From assembly GCA_016716715.1 (NCBI GenBank), contig JADJVE010000001.1, positions 434,001 through 498,000 on the forward strand: 64,000 nucleotides of DNA. Reading direction: 5' to 3'. The position numbers and the translations under genes were made by a program. Under the pieces are notes generated by a model. The model was given only the letters and a program-made list of their open reading frames with translations. It was not told where the DNA came from and did no database searches. The stretch comes from Acidobacteriota bacterium. GTDB taxonomy: Bacteria; Acidobacteriota; Thermoanaerobaculia; UBA5066. Position 1 is the first letter of the stretch, and each line of letters opens with the position of its first letter. This document shows positions 52,155 to 60,875 of the stretch, one piece after another.

Positions 52155-53507
52155 TTATGTCGTCTGCGTCTCCGGCGTTCCAGGCTGCGGCGCGAGGACG
52201 AAGGCCACGTCGCCGACGTTCGTCCCCGTCGGCCCCGGACAGAACGCGTCGCCGAGCGCCTCGAAGAACGGTCCGGCGTCGTTGTCGTGGAGCGCATGGC
52301 CGGGGTCGAGGCCGAGCGCCTCCGCGCGCGCGAGCGTCGTCCCGTCCGCGAACGCGCCCGCCGCGGAGGCCTCGTAGTCGACGCCGTCCGTTCCGGCGCA
52401 GAGGATGGTCGCGCCGGAAATTCCCGCGATCGCGTACGCCGCGGCGAGGGCGAGCTCGCGGTTTCGTCCGCCGCGCCCCGCGCCGCGGACGGTGACGGTC
52501 GTCTCGCCTCCGAAGATCGTGAGGAGACGCCGAGCCGCGACGCTGCGCCTGCGCAGGTTGCCGGCGGTCGCGCCGGCGAGCGCGAGGCGCCGGCCGGCCG
52601 CGCGCGCCTCGCCCGCGAGGAGGTCGGGCACGACGCGCGTCTCGAGGCCGAGGCGGCTCGCCTCGACGCGCGCCCCGTCGAGAGCGGTCCGGACGTCCGC
52701 GAGGAGGACGCTCCAGCGCGGGCCGACGCCCTCGCCGCCCGGGGCGGCAGGGAGGTCGAGGTGAGCGCGGACGGCCTGCGGCACGAGCGGTCCGAGCCGG
52801 TACCGCTCGAGGATCGCGCGGGCCTCGGCGGGACGCGGCGGGACGCCGAGCGTCGGCCCGGACGCGACCAGGTGCCAGCCGTCGTCTCCGAGGTCGGAGA
52901 GGACGAGCGTCATGACGTCGGCAGCGCCGGCGGCGGCCGCGAGACGGCCGCCCTTGACGCGCGAGAGCGCACCGCGCACGACGTTGAGGTCGGCGATCGG
53001 CGCTCCCGCGGCCATGAGGAGCGACGCCGTGCGGGACTTGTCCTCGAGAGAGAGACCCTCGGCCGGCACCGCGAGCAGGCTGGAGCCGCCTCCGGAGAGG
53101 AGGACGAGGAGGAGATCGCCCTTGCGCTGCCGCCGGGCGAGCGCGAGGGCGGCCTCGCCGGCGGCGAGGCTGTTCTCGTCCGGGTGCGGGTGGCGCGCGT
53201 GGATGACGGCGGCGCCGGGCGGCAGGCCGTCGGTCGCCGAACCGGCGGGCGCGACCACGAGCGCCTCGTCCAGCCGGCGGCCGAGGCTGGCCGCGGCCGC
53301 GACCGTCATGGGCACGGCGGCCTTGCCGACGGCGAGGACCGTGACGCGCTCGGGCGCGAAGACGAACTCGCGGCGCGCGGTCGACGACACGGAGCGGACG
53401 ACGACCGCGTCGCCCCGCCGCCCGAGGGCCTCGGAGACGAGCGCGGCCGGGTCCACGGCGCCGACGGCGGCGCGGTAGAGCCGCGTCAGGATCTCGCGGT
53501 CGTCCAA
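52155..53507 (-). CDS. Glycerate 2-kinase (GckA/MOFRL family)
   Basis: 450 aa, cytoplasmic. Marks: VLAVGKAAVPM, HARHPHPDENSLAAGEAAL, LLSGGGSSLLAVPAEGL, LNVVRGALSRVKGGRLA, SDLGDDGWHLVASGPT and the C-terminal MOFRL part FGGETTVTVRGAGRGGRNRELAL ... GTDGVDYE. It phosphorylates glycerate to 2-phosphoglycerate. The start is TTG 53507; no in-frame ATG or GTG lies near. It lies 28 bases upstream of the FHA gene in the same orientation. Confidence 0.9.
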   Translation of the reverse strand: MDDREILTRLYRAAVGAVDPAALVSEALGRRGDAVVVRSVSSTARREFVFAPERVTVLAVGKAAVPMTVAAAASLGRRLDEALVVAPAGSATDGLPPGAAVIHARHPHPDENSLAAGEAALALARRQRKGDLLLVLLSGGGSSLLAVPAEGLSLEDKSRTASLLMAAGAPIADLNVVRGALSRVKGGRLAAAAGAADVMTLVLSDLGDDGWHLVASGPTLGVPPRPAEARAILERYRLGPLVPQAVRAHLDLPAAPGGEGVGPRWSVLLADVRTALDGARVEASRLGLETRVVPDLLAGEARAAGRRLALAGATAGNLRRRSVAARRLLTIFGGETTVTVRGAGRGGRNRELALAAAYAIAGISGATILCAGTDGVDYEASAAGAFADGTTLARAEALGLDPGHALHDNDAGPFFEALGDAFCPGPTGTNVGDVAFVLAPQPGTPETQTT

Positions 53508-53572
53508 AGCGCACGGAGTCTAGCGAAACCGCCGGGTGCCGGAGGGGTAAACTCGTCTGCAGGAGAACCGCC

Positions 53573-53836
53573 ATGGCACGCTCACGGATGGACGACATTC
53601 TCGGATCGGTCAAGGACGCCGGGGACCGCGGCCAGGAGATCGCCTCGCAGGTCGCCGCGCGCGTCGAGGACGTGCTCGACGAGGCGGGCGCCCAGGGCAA
53701 GCGCGTCCGCAAGGAGCTCGCTCGCCGCTGGAGGCACGTGGACCGCATCGGACGCGACAACGCCTTCGTGATGGCGTTTGGCGCGCTCGCCGTCGGGGTC
53801 CTGATCGGGTACCTCGTCGCCCGCGACGACGACTAG
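53573..53836 (+). CDS. DUF883/ElaB-YqjD-like membrane-anchored protein
   Basis: 87 aa: amphipathic coiled-coil N-terminus (DILGSVKDAGDRGQEIASQ) and one C-terminal membrane helix (NAFVMAFGALAVGVLIGYLVARDDD). This is the layout of ElaB/YqjD/DUF883 proteins, tail-anchored inner membrane proteins that can bind ribosomes in stationary phase in E. coli. The sequence match is weak but the architecture fits. GCAGGAG precedes the ATG. Confidence 0.72.
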   Translation: MARSRMDDILGSVKDAGDRGQEIASQVAARVEDVLDEAGAQGKRVRKELARRWRHVDRIGRDNAFVMAFGALAVGVLIGYLVARDDD

Positions 53837-53875
53837 AGGCCCCTGCTAATCTGCCCCCGGGGAGGGAGCGCGCCC

Positions 53876-54136
53876 ATGGGCATGTACATCATCGCGGAGC
53901 CCTGCATCGGCGTGAAGGACACCGCGTGCGTCGAGGTCTGCCCCGTGGACTGCATCCACCCGAAGAAGGACGAAGCCGGCCACGCCGAGGCCACGCAGCT
54001 CTACATCGACCCGAACACGTGCATTCAGTGCGGAAACTGCGAGCCGGTGTGTCCGCCGAAGGCCATCTTCACGGAGGAGACGATCCCCGAGAAGTGGAAG
54101 CATTACCAGCAGATCAACGCCGACCACTACGCCTGA
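53876..54136 (+). CDS. 7Fe ferredoxin ([3Fe-4S][4Fe-4S])
   Basis: 86 aa. Cys10, 18, 22 and 26 in EPCIGVKDTACVEVCPVDC, and Cys49, 52, 55 and 59 in NTCIQCGNCEPVCP. The spacing matches the Thermus/Azotobacter 7Fe ferredoxins, which carry one 3Fe-4S and one 4Fe-4S cluster. It shuttles electrons in the cytoplasm. The start is ATG 53876 or the ATG at 53882. A GGGAGGGAGCG site is upstream. The partner is not obvious; the next gene, a transporter, begins 10 bases after. Confidence 0.93.
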   Translation: MGMYIIAEPCIGVKDTACVEVCPVDCIHPKKDEAGHAEATQLYIDPNTCIQCGNCEPVCPPKAIFTEETIPEKWKHYQQINADHYA

Positions 54137-54146
54137 TCGGATCCGC

Positions 54147-55400
54147 GTGCAGCTCTCGCAACGGATCGGCGTCCTGCGCACGGGTTTCACGCGCACGTTC
54201 TGGGTCGCGAACGTCCTCGAGCTGTTCGAGCGCTTCGCGTTCTACGGCTCCAAGGCGGTCCTCGCCGTCTACCTGAACCGCACGGTCGGGCTCGGCACGA
54301 CGGGCAACGACCTCGTCGGGGTTTACGGCCTCCTCGTTTTCGGCCTCCCGATTTTCGCGGGCGTCGTCGTCGACCGCTTCGGCTTCAAGCGGAGCCTCCT
54401 CGCGTGCTTCTCGATCTTCTGCGTCGGGTACACGCTCATCGGGCTCGCGGGCATGCCGGCGGGCCAGCCGTTCGTGGATGCGCTCGGGAAGAAGGGCTAC
54501 GTGGTCCTCGCCCTCGTCGTCACGGCGATCGGGGGCTCGCTCATCAAGCCCTGCATCGTCGGAACCGTCGCGCGGACGACGACCGAGGAGACGAAGTCCC
54601 TCGGCTACTCGATCTACTACTCCCTCGTGAACTTCGGCGGGTTCTTCGGGCCGATCCTCGCCGGCGAGGTGCGGACGCGCTTCGGGATCGCGTCGGTCCT
54701 CCTCATGTCGGCGGCCGTCTCGGCGGCGCTCGTGCTCGGGACGCTCGCGTTCTACCGGGAGCCCGAGGGGCCGCGCGAGGGACGCACGTTCGCGAAGGTC
54801 ATCTCGGACGCCGCGACCGTGCTCCGGAACGTGCGCTTCCTTCTCTTCCTCGTGATCTTCTCGGGCTTCTGGATCATGTTCTGGCAGGTCTTCTACGCGC
54901 TGCCGTTTTACGTGACGGACATCCTGAAAATCGAGCGTTTCGAGCTTCTCGAGACCGTGGACGCGCTCGGGATCATCTTTCTCTCGGTGCCGGCGACGGC
55001 GCTCATGAAGAAGGTGCGGCCGATCCGCGCGATGGCGGGCGGCTTTGCGGTCGCGAGCGCGTCCTGGCTCGTGATCACGCTCACGCAGAGCTGGCAGGGC
55101 GTCGTCGTCGCGATGCTCTTCTTTGCGCTCGGCGAGTCCATGCAGGCGCCGCGCTTCTACGAGTACGTCGCGGACCTCGCGCCGGAAGGGCAGACGGGCA
55201 CTTACATGGGCTTCGCGTTCCTGCCCGTCGCGATCGGCGCGTTCGTCGCGGGGCGCCTCTCGGGCTACCTCATCGAGCACTACCTCAAGGGCCCGAATCC
55301 CGGCGGAATGTGGATCCTGCTCTCCGCGATCGGCTTCGGATCGACGGTCGCGATGCTCCTCTACGACCGCTTCATCGCGCCGAAGAAAGCCGCTGCCTGA
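54147..55400 (+). CDS. POT/PTR-type MFS transporter
   Basis: 417 aa from GTG 54147, about twelve membrane helices. The opening ELFERFAFYGSKAVLAVYL matches the POT family signature (E-x-x-E-R-F-x-Y-Y-G) with Phe at one Tyr and a Lys in the helix. The second marks are YSLVNFGGFFGPILAG and FALGESMQAPRFYEYVADLAPEGQTGTYMG. It is a probable proton-coupled di/tripeptide carrier. The next gene, DUF2339, begins 16 bases after its stop. Confidence 0.85.
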   Translation: MQLSQRIGVLRTGFTRTFWVANVLELFERFAFYGSKAVLAVYLNRTVGLGTTGNDLVGVYGLLVFGLPIFAGVVVDRFGFKRSLLACFSIFCVGYTLIGLAGMPAGQPFVDALGKKGYVVLALVVTAIGGSLIKPCIVGTVARTTTEETKSLGYSIYYSLVNFGGFFGPILAGEVRTRFGIASVLLMSAAVSAALVLGTLAFYREPEGPREGRTFAKVISDAATVLRNVRFLLFLVIFSGFWIMFWQVFYALPFYVTDILKIERFELLETVDALGIIFLSVPATALMKKVRPIRAMAGGFAVASASWLVITLTQSWQGVVVAMLFFALGESMQAPRFYEYVADLAPEGQTGTYMGFAFLPVAIGAFVAGRLSGYLIEHYLKGPNPGGMWILLSAIGFGSTVAMLLYDRFIAPKKAAA

Positions 55401-55416
55401 GGGCGGAGCGCGCGCC

Positions 55417-57969
55417 TTGTTTACCTTCTTCGCTCTTCTCGTCGCCTTCGCTGCCCTCGGGCTCGCGGCGTGGCTGCGCGAGCGCGTCGTGCGGCTGGAA
55501 CACGAGGTCGCCGCGCTGCGCGCGCCGGGGGAGGGAGAGGGAAGAGAAGAAAGAATTTCTTTGAAGGTGAATACGGAGGCGGAGCACGCGGCCGCACCGG
55601 CCCGCGCGACGGATGCTTCCGCACCGCCGATCGCATTCCCCGCGCCGCCGGTGGCATTCGCCCCACCGCCCTCTACACCTTCTAAGCAAAGCGCCGATGC
55701 GGCTGCTTCAGTCGCGCCTGCTGGCTTCGGCGAAGTGTTTCGAGAGGGAGCAAAGACATCCTCTCCGGTCGACTGGGAGAGCTTCGTCGGGATCAAGCTC
55801 TTCTCGTGGATCGCCGGGATCTTCCTGACCATCGGCGCGATCCTGTTCCTGCGCTACTCGATCGACCGCGGCTGGCTCACCGAGCCGATCCAGATGGCGA
55901 TCGGGATCGCCGCCGGATCGGGGCTCCTCGTCCTGTGCGAGCTCCGGGCCGCGCGACGGTACGCCGTCACCGCGAACGCGCTCGACGCCGCGGGCCTCGT
56001 GATCCTGTTCTCGACGCTGTTCGCGGCGCACGCGCGCTGGGGGATCCTCGGCTCCGGCGCAACGTTCGTCGCGCTCGCCGCCGTCGCGGCTCTTGCCGTG
56101 ATCCTCGCGGTCCGTCACGACTCGACGTTCATCGCTCTGCTCGGTCTCCTCGGCGGCTTCGCGACGCCGGTCCTCCTCGGGACGTCGTGGCCCGTCCTTT
56201 TCCCGTTTCTCGGCCTCCTCGCCGTCGGCCTCTTCGCCTTCGCCGTTCTCCGGAAGGCGCCTCTCCTCCACACGCTCGCGGGCCTCGCGACGCTGGCGGT
56301 GCTCGGTTCCTGGTGCGTGCAGTCGCTGACGCCCGACCTCCTCGTGCCAGCCCTGACGGCCGCGGTCGGCCTCTCGCTCTTCTACCTTTTCGCGCCGGCG
56401 CTCGGCGCGCGTCTCGCGCCGCCGGACCCGCTGCCCGCCGGGGCGGCGGGCCTCGGGCTTCTGGGCCACGTGCTCCTCCTCTTCGTCGCCGCGGAGAGGT
56501 CGCTCGTCGTCCCGCCGGCCGTTCCCGAGGCGCTCGCGCTCTTCATCCTCACCGCGGCGGCGACGCTCGCGGCGCGCCGCGCGGGGGCCGCGTGGGTGAA
56601 CGCGGCGGGGCTCGCCCTGGCCGTCCTCGCCGTCGCGCGCTTCACGTTCACCGCGAGCCGCACGCCGTGGCCGCTGGCCGCCCTCGCGGTGGCGGCCGCC
56701 CTCGCCCTCTGGAGCGTGGCGGCGTGGGTCTTCGACGGGACGATCGCCTTCGGCCGCGCCGCCGCCGTCGCGCTCGTCGGGGCGCAGGCCGTGGCGATCG
56801 CGGTGTCTCTCGTGCCGGGCTCGCCGCCGCTCCGCGCCGTTCTCGCGGCCCACGCCCTCTTCCTCGTCGCGCTCTTCGCGGTGGCCGCGGGGGCTCCCGA
56901 GCCGCGCCTCTCCGTCCTTGCCGCGGGCCCCGCGATCCTCGCGCCCCTCGCATGGGGGTTCTGGCGCCGGGACGGTGCGCCGTGGCAGGAGGTCGCCCTC
57001 TTCGCGGGCGTCCTCTGGGCGCTCTTCGTGCTCCATCCGCTGGTGCTCGGGCGGCGCGCGGGCCGCGCGCGCGCGCCGTACCTCGCGGCGGTGCTCGCGA
57101 GCGCGGGCTTCTTCCCGATCCTGCGCGTCGCGCTCGAGGAGGGCGGTTACCGCCCGGTGATCGGATTTCTTCCGCTCGCGATGGCGCTCGGGATGTCCGC
57201 CCTCCTGGGCCGCCTACTCACGCTCGGCATCCCTCCCGAGGAAGACCGCTCGCGCCTCGCGCTCGTGGCGGGCGCGGCGCTCGCGTTCGTGACGGTGGCG
57301 ATCCCGCTGCAGTTCGAGAAGGAGTGGCTCACGCTCGGCTGGGCGTTCCTCGGCGCCGCGCTCGCGTGGCTCTTCGGGCGGATCGCGCACCGCGGCCTCG
57401 TCGTCTGGTCGCTCGCGCTCTTCGCGGCGGCGTTCGTGAGGCTGGCGCTCAATCCCGCCGTCCTCACGTATCACGCGCGCGCGGCGGCGCCGGTCTTCAA
57501 CTGGTATCTCTGGGTCTACGCGGCGGCGGCGGCGGCGTTCTTCGCCGGAGCGGTCCTCCTCCGGGGCCCGGGCGCCGCGGCGTGGCCGGTCGGCGTCGCC
57601 CTCCTGCCCGCGGGCGGGGTCGCCATCCTTTTTGCGCTCCTGAACCTCGAGATCGCGGACTTCTTCGCGGAGGGGCGGCGGATCGTCGTGAACCCGTTCT
57701 CGACGACGCTCGCCGAGGGGCTCGCCTACACTCTCGGCTGGGCGCTCTTCGCGATCGCGCTGCTCGTCACGGGGATCGCGAAGAAGAGCCGCGGCGCGCG
57801 TGCCGCCGCGCTCGTCCTCCTCGTCGTCACGATCCTCAAATGCTTCCTCTTCGACCTCGCACAGCTCGGCGGCCTCTACCGCGTCGGGTCGTTCGTCGGC
57901 CTCGCGGTGTGCCTCGCGCTCGTGGCGCTGCTCCTGCAGCGGTTCGTGCTGCGGCGTTCCGAATCCTGA
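55417..57969 (+). CDS. DUF2339 multi-pass membrane protein
   Basis: 850 aa starting at TTG 55417, the first start in frame after the transporter stop. Order: membrane helix (FTFFALLVAFAALGLAAWL), coiled coil (RERVVRLEHEVAALRA), a low-complexity linker (about 45-110) that contains the dispersed short repeat, the DUF2339 start (DWESFVGIKLFSWIAGIFLTIG), and then more than twenty hydrophobic helices. The family is of unknown function, often near stress or envelope genes in many phyla. The start assignment is moderate. Confidence 0.82.
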   Translation: MFTFFALLVAFAALGLAAWLRERVVRLEHEVAALRAPGEGEGREERISLKVNTEAEHAAAPARATDASAPPIAFPAPPVAFAPPPSTPSKQSADAAASVAPAGFGEVFREGAKTSSPVDWESFVGIKLFSWIAGIFLTIGAILFLRYSIDRGWLTEPIQMAIGIAAGSGLLVLCELRAARRYAVTANALDAAGLVILFSTLFAAHARWGILGSGATFVALAAVAALAVILAVRHDSTFIALLGLLGGFATPVLLGTSWPVLFPFLGLLAVGLFAFAVLRKAPLLHTLAGLATLAVLGSWCVQSLTPDLLVPALTAAVGLSLFYLFAPALGARLAPPDPLPAGAAGLGLLGHVLLLFVAAERSLVVPPAVPEALALFILTAAATLAARRAGAAWVNAAGLALAVLAVARFTFTASRTPWPLAALAVAAALALWSVAAWVFDGTIAFGRAAAVALVGAQAVAIAVSLVPGSPPLRAVLAAHALFLVALFAVAAGAPEPRLSVLAAGPAILAPLAWGFWRRDGAPWQEVALFAGVLWALFVLHPLVLGRRAGRARAPYLAAVLASAGFFPILRVALEEGGYRPVIGFLPLAMALGMSALLGRLLTLGIPPEEDRSRLALVAGAALAFVTVAIPLQFEKEWLTLGWAFLGAALAWLFGRIAHRGLVVWSLALFAAAFVRLALNPAVLTYHARAAAPVFNWYLWVYAAAAAAFFAGAVLLRGPGAAAWPVGVALLPAGGVAILFALLNLEIADFFAEGRRIVVNPFSTTLAEGLAYTLGWALFAIALLVTGIAKKSRGARAAALVLLVVTILKCFLFDLAQLGGLYRVGSFVGLAVCLALVALLLQRFVLRRSES
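55540..55691 (+). repeat. Third copy of the short dispersed repeat, with inverted partner
   Basis: The plus strand has GGAAGAGAAGAAAG ... TTCTTTGAAGGTGAA (55540-55571), close to the copy at 33726-33754, and then ACACCTTCTAAG near 55676, matching the partner at 33857. The gap between the two arms is about 100 bases at both loci. Here it lies within the coding linker of the DUF2339 protein. Confidence 0.5.
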
Positions 57970-57972
57970 CGG

Positions 57973-57989
57973 CGTGACCGTCGGTCACG
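57973..57989. terminator. Short hairpin between convergent genes
   Basis: CGTGACC, loop GTC, GGTCACG: a perfect 7-bp stem in the 15-base gap between the convergent stops at 57969 and 57985. No T-run follows, so it is a weak candidate for a bidirectional terminator. Confidence 0.35.
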
Positions 57990-60798
57990 GCTTCGCGGCG
58001 AGCACCGGGGGCGCGTAGAGCGGGTCGTTCGTGACGTTGTCGATGACGCTCGCGTAGGCGGCCACGAGGCCACCCGCCGGCGAGATGCGCAGCACGCCGG
58101 AGAGGGGACCGTCTCCGAGGCCGCGGCCGTGGAAGAGGTCGTCGATCTGGACGCCTCCCGCGAGCGGGACAGGCGTCTCGAAGACGTCGCGCCTGATCCC
58201 GGCCTCGTCGAAGATCTCCACTTTGACGGCCACGGAGCCGGAGCCGGGCGCGGAGGACAGGTCCACGAGCGCGAGATTCGTCCGGAAGCCCGCGCCTCCC
58301 GCCGGGAGCAGGATCTCGAGCGACTCGCCGCCCCCCGCGGACTGGAAGCCGTTCAACGCGGGCAGGAGGAGTCCGTACGTTCCGCCGGAGGGCGTGACGG
58401 TGTACGTGCGCGACGTGACGCGGATGCCGCCGGAGTCGTCGAGCGCGCCGAACGTCTGGAATCTCAGGCGCGCGACGCCCGAGAGCCCGAAGGCCGCGAA
58501 GAGAACGTCGCGGATCGTCTTGGACTCGCGGGGAAGGAGCGGCAGCGTGAGCAGCCGCTCGGTCGTGTTCTCGCTCCAGAGCTTGATCGCGAGCGTGACC
58601 GACTGCATCCGCTCGGACGGGTTGTAGAGGAACAGATCCGTCCGGAACTTCGCGCCCTTTGCGCCGTCGGCGTGGACGACCGCCGGGATCGTCCGGGCGA
58701 CGAGCGAAGGGACGTCCGGAGGGAACCACGTCGGGTCGTTCGTCGCATTGTCGATCACGATCAGTCCGGCGATGGTCTCCCCGCCGCGCGGCGTGAAGAG
58801 AAGCGAGCCCGCTCTCCACGCGGGCGCCCCGAGCGCGGCCGCGAGGTCGGAGACCTGGCGCTGGGACGCCGCGGGCGTCGCGATCGCGCCCTCGAGCGGG
58901 CCCGGCGCGCCGGAGTCCCCGCTGACGAGCAGGCCGGCGCTCGAGCCGCGGCCGCTCACGTCCGTCGTCACGAGGTTCGAGCGGAACCCGTCGCCGAGGA
59001 GGGCGGCCGAGAAGCTGACGGGGAAGTTCGTGCCGAGCGCGGCGAAGACGTCGACGGCCGCGACGCTCATCCCGTAGGTCCCGCCGCCGGCAGCGGGTGT
59101 GTACGTACGGCTCGTCGCCTCGATCGACCGCGCGCCTTCCGGAGAGAGGAGGAGCGCGCCCGCTCCGGCGGGGAGGCCGAAGAGAGTCGAGAGGACGTCG
59201 GGCACGGTGAGGACGGACGAGGCCGGCAGCACGACCGTCGCATCCGGCGCGGAGGCCGCCGCGTCGGCGTTCGGAAGGAAGCCGACCGTGACGCGCACGG
59301 CCTCGGCATCGGGGTTGCGCAGGACGAGATTCGTGCGCCACGCGGCGCCGAACATCCCGGACGCGTGCGCCGCCGCGGGGATCACGAGGCGCTGGCGCAG
59401 CGAGCCGCGCACGACGCCCCACTCCTGGACGACGTCTCCGCCTCCGCCTCCGCCGGACGGCCCGGCCACGGGCGGGAAGAACGCGGAATACGACGCGCCG
59501 GAATCGAAGAGAAACGGCGCGCCCGTCGCGGCCGCGTCCACGTCGAGGTGGACGAAGCCCTTGTAGTCCGTCTCCTGCAGGAAGAGCTCGTCGTAGGCCG
59601 TTGGCGCGGGCGATCCGACCTCCCAGATCGCGAGCGCGGGGTCCTTGAAGATGCGCTGGTCGACCTGCGGGCGCGGGCGGTGGACCTGGACGAGGAGGCG
59701 CGTGCCGGAGCTCCCGGCGTGAAGCGCCTCGACCTCGGGCCGCGTGACGTCGCGCCAGGCCTCGACGAGGCCGCCGGCGGGCGTGTGCGACGAGAGAACC
59801 GTGGGGCCCGTGCCGCGTTGGATCATCCACGCGCCGGAGAAATCGGCCGTCGGCACGGCGAAGAGCAGGGTGGAGTCCTCCGATGGGGAGTCGGTTGCAA
59901 TCTCCGTTCGCGTCCCGGCCCCAACCCTCGTGACGGAACGGTGCCAGGGCGGGAAAACGAATCCCACGACATAGGCCTGACCATCGGGTGTTATCCAGCC
60001 CTGGCGCCAGTCATTCCCGGGTTCGTTGCTGAGCCAATGGACGCTGCCGTCGGGGTCGACGATGTAGAGGCCCGGGCCGGTCCCCGAGCCCCCTTGTCCC
60101 GAGGGCTGCAACGGGGTGCCCGAGAGCAGCGCACGTCGCCCTTCGCGGTCCATGCCGACGAGACGGCTTTCGTACGAGGCGAGCACGCGTCGCCGCGCGA
60201 CCCCGGCGGCCGAGATGTCCCAGAGCCCCAGATACCAACCGGAGTCGAATTCGTTGAACGCGAGAAGAAAGGGATTCTCACGTGTGCCGATCCGGATGCC
60301 GGATCCAATCTCGTTCACGACCGGTCCGCCCGTGTCCACGGACCGGGTCACCCCGGGAAGAGCAGGCAGCGCCAGCGTGGACCACGTCGTGCCGCCGTCC
60401 CGGCTGAAGAACGCCCTGAGGCCGGTCGGGTTGTCGCCCGGAGCGAGGCTCGCCCATCCGGTCGCGAAGAGGGTCAGGACTCCGTCCTCCGCCTCGAAGG
60501 CAGCCGCGGAGTAGAGGACGGCGGGCGCCCCGCCGGGCGTGACGTCGCGCGGCTCCTCGACGCCCTGCGTGTCGTAGACGACGAGGCGCGCCTGCGGCGT
60601 GAAGCAGGAGATGCAGCTTGGTCCGGGCGGGGACATCACGGACACCTGCTCGATCAGGAGCGCGTGCCGATTGGTGCGTTTCTGGACGGCCGGGATCGAC
60701 TGGCGGCTCGTGATCGGCGCGTACGAGACGACACGGGCCTCGGCGGACAGCCCGAGGAGGAGGGCGGCGGCGGCGAGGGCCGGACGGACGCGTTTCAT
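57985..60798 (-). CDS. Large secreted repeat protein
   Basis: 937 aa with signal peptide (MKRVRPALAAAALLLGLSAEA). The N-terminal half (about 25-430) looks like a beta-propeller (AFFSRDGGTTWSTLALPAL; repeated Asp/Trp turns). The C-terminal half has three repeats, each with a FRTNL or WRTNL strand, a linker near VPDVLSTLFGL or TIRDVLFAAFGL, and SRTYTP/GGTYG (about 470-930). These modules match those of the next gene. Such proteins are common in Acidobacteriota surface proteins; no function is known. The ATG at 60798 is followed directly by a basic signal peptide. Confidence 0.75.
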   Translation of the reverse strand: MKRVRPALAAAALLLGLSAEARVVSYAPITSRQSIPAVQKRTNRHALLIEQVSVMSPPGPSCISCFTPQARLVVYDTQGVEEPRDVTPGGAPAVLYSAAAFEAEDGVLTLFATGWASLAPGDNPTGLRAFFSRDGGTTWSTLALPALPGVTRSVDTGGPVVNEIGSGIRIGTRENPFLLAFNEFDSGWYLGLWDISAAGVARRRVLASYESRLVGMDREGRRALLSGTPLQPSGQGGSGTGPGLYIVDPDGSVHWLSNEPGNDWRQGWITPDGQAYVVGFVFPPWHRSVTRVGAGTRTEIATDSPSEDSTLLFAVPTADFSGAWMIQRGTGPTVLSSHTPAGGLVEAWRDVTRPEVEALHAGSSGTRLLVQVHRPRPQVDQRIFKDPALAIWEVGSPAPTAYDELFLQETDYKGFVHLDVDAAATGAPFLFDSGASYSAFFPPVAGPSGGGGGGDVVQEWGVVRGSLRQRLVIPAAAHASGMFGAAWRTNLVLRNPDAEAVRVTVGFLPNADAAASAPDATVVLPASSVLTVPDVLSTLFGLPAGAGALLLSPEGARSIEATSRTYTPAAGGGTYGMSVAAVDVFAALGTNFPVSFSAALLGDGFRSNLVTTDVSGRGSSAGLLVSGDSGAPGPLEGAIATPAASQRQVSDLAAALGAPAWRAGSLLFTPRGGETIAGLIVIDNATNDPTWFPPDVPSLVARTIPAVVHADGAKGAKFRTDLFLYNPSERMQSVTLAIKLWSENTTERLLTLPLLPRESKTIRDVLFAAFGLSGVARLRFQTFGALDDSGGIRVTSRTYTVTPSGGTYGLLLPALNGFQSAGGGESLEILLPAGGAGFRTNLALVDLSSAPGSGSVAVKVEIFDEAGIRRDVFETPVPLAGGVQIDDLFHGRGLGDGPLSGVLRISPAGGLVAAYASVIDNVTNDPLYAPPVLAAKP

Positions 60799-60875
60799 GG
60801 CGACTCCTGGGCTTCGGACGTTCCGGGCTCAACCGGAAGTGCGGCGACGAACCGCGGGCTCACGCCCCGTTCTTC

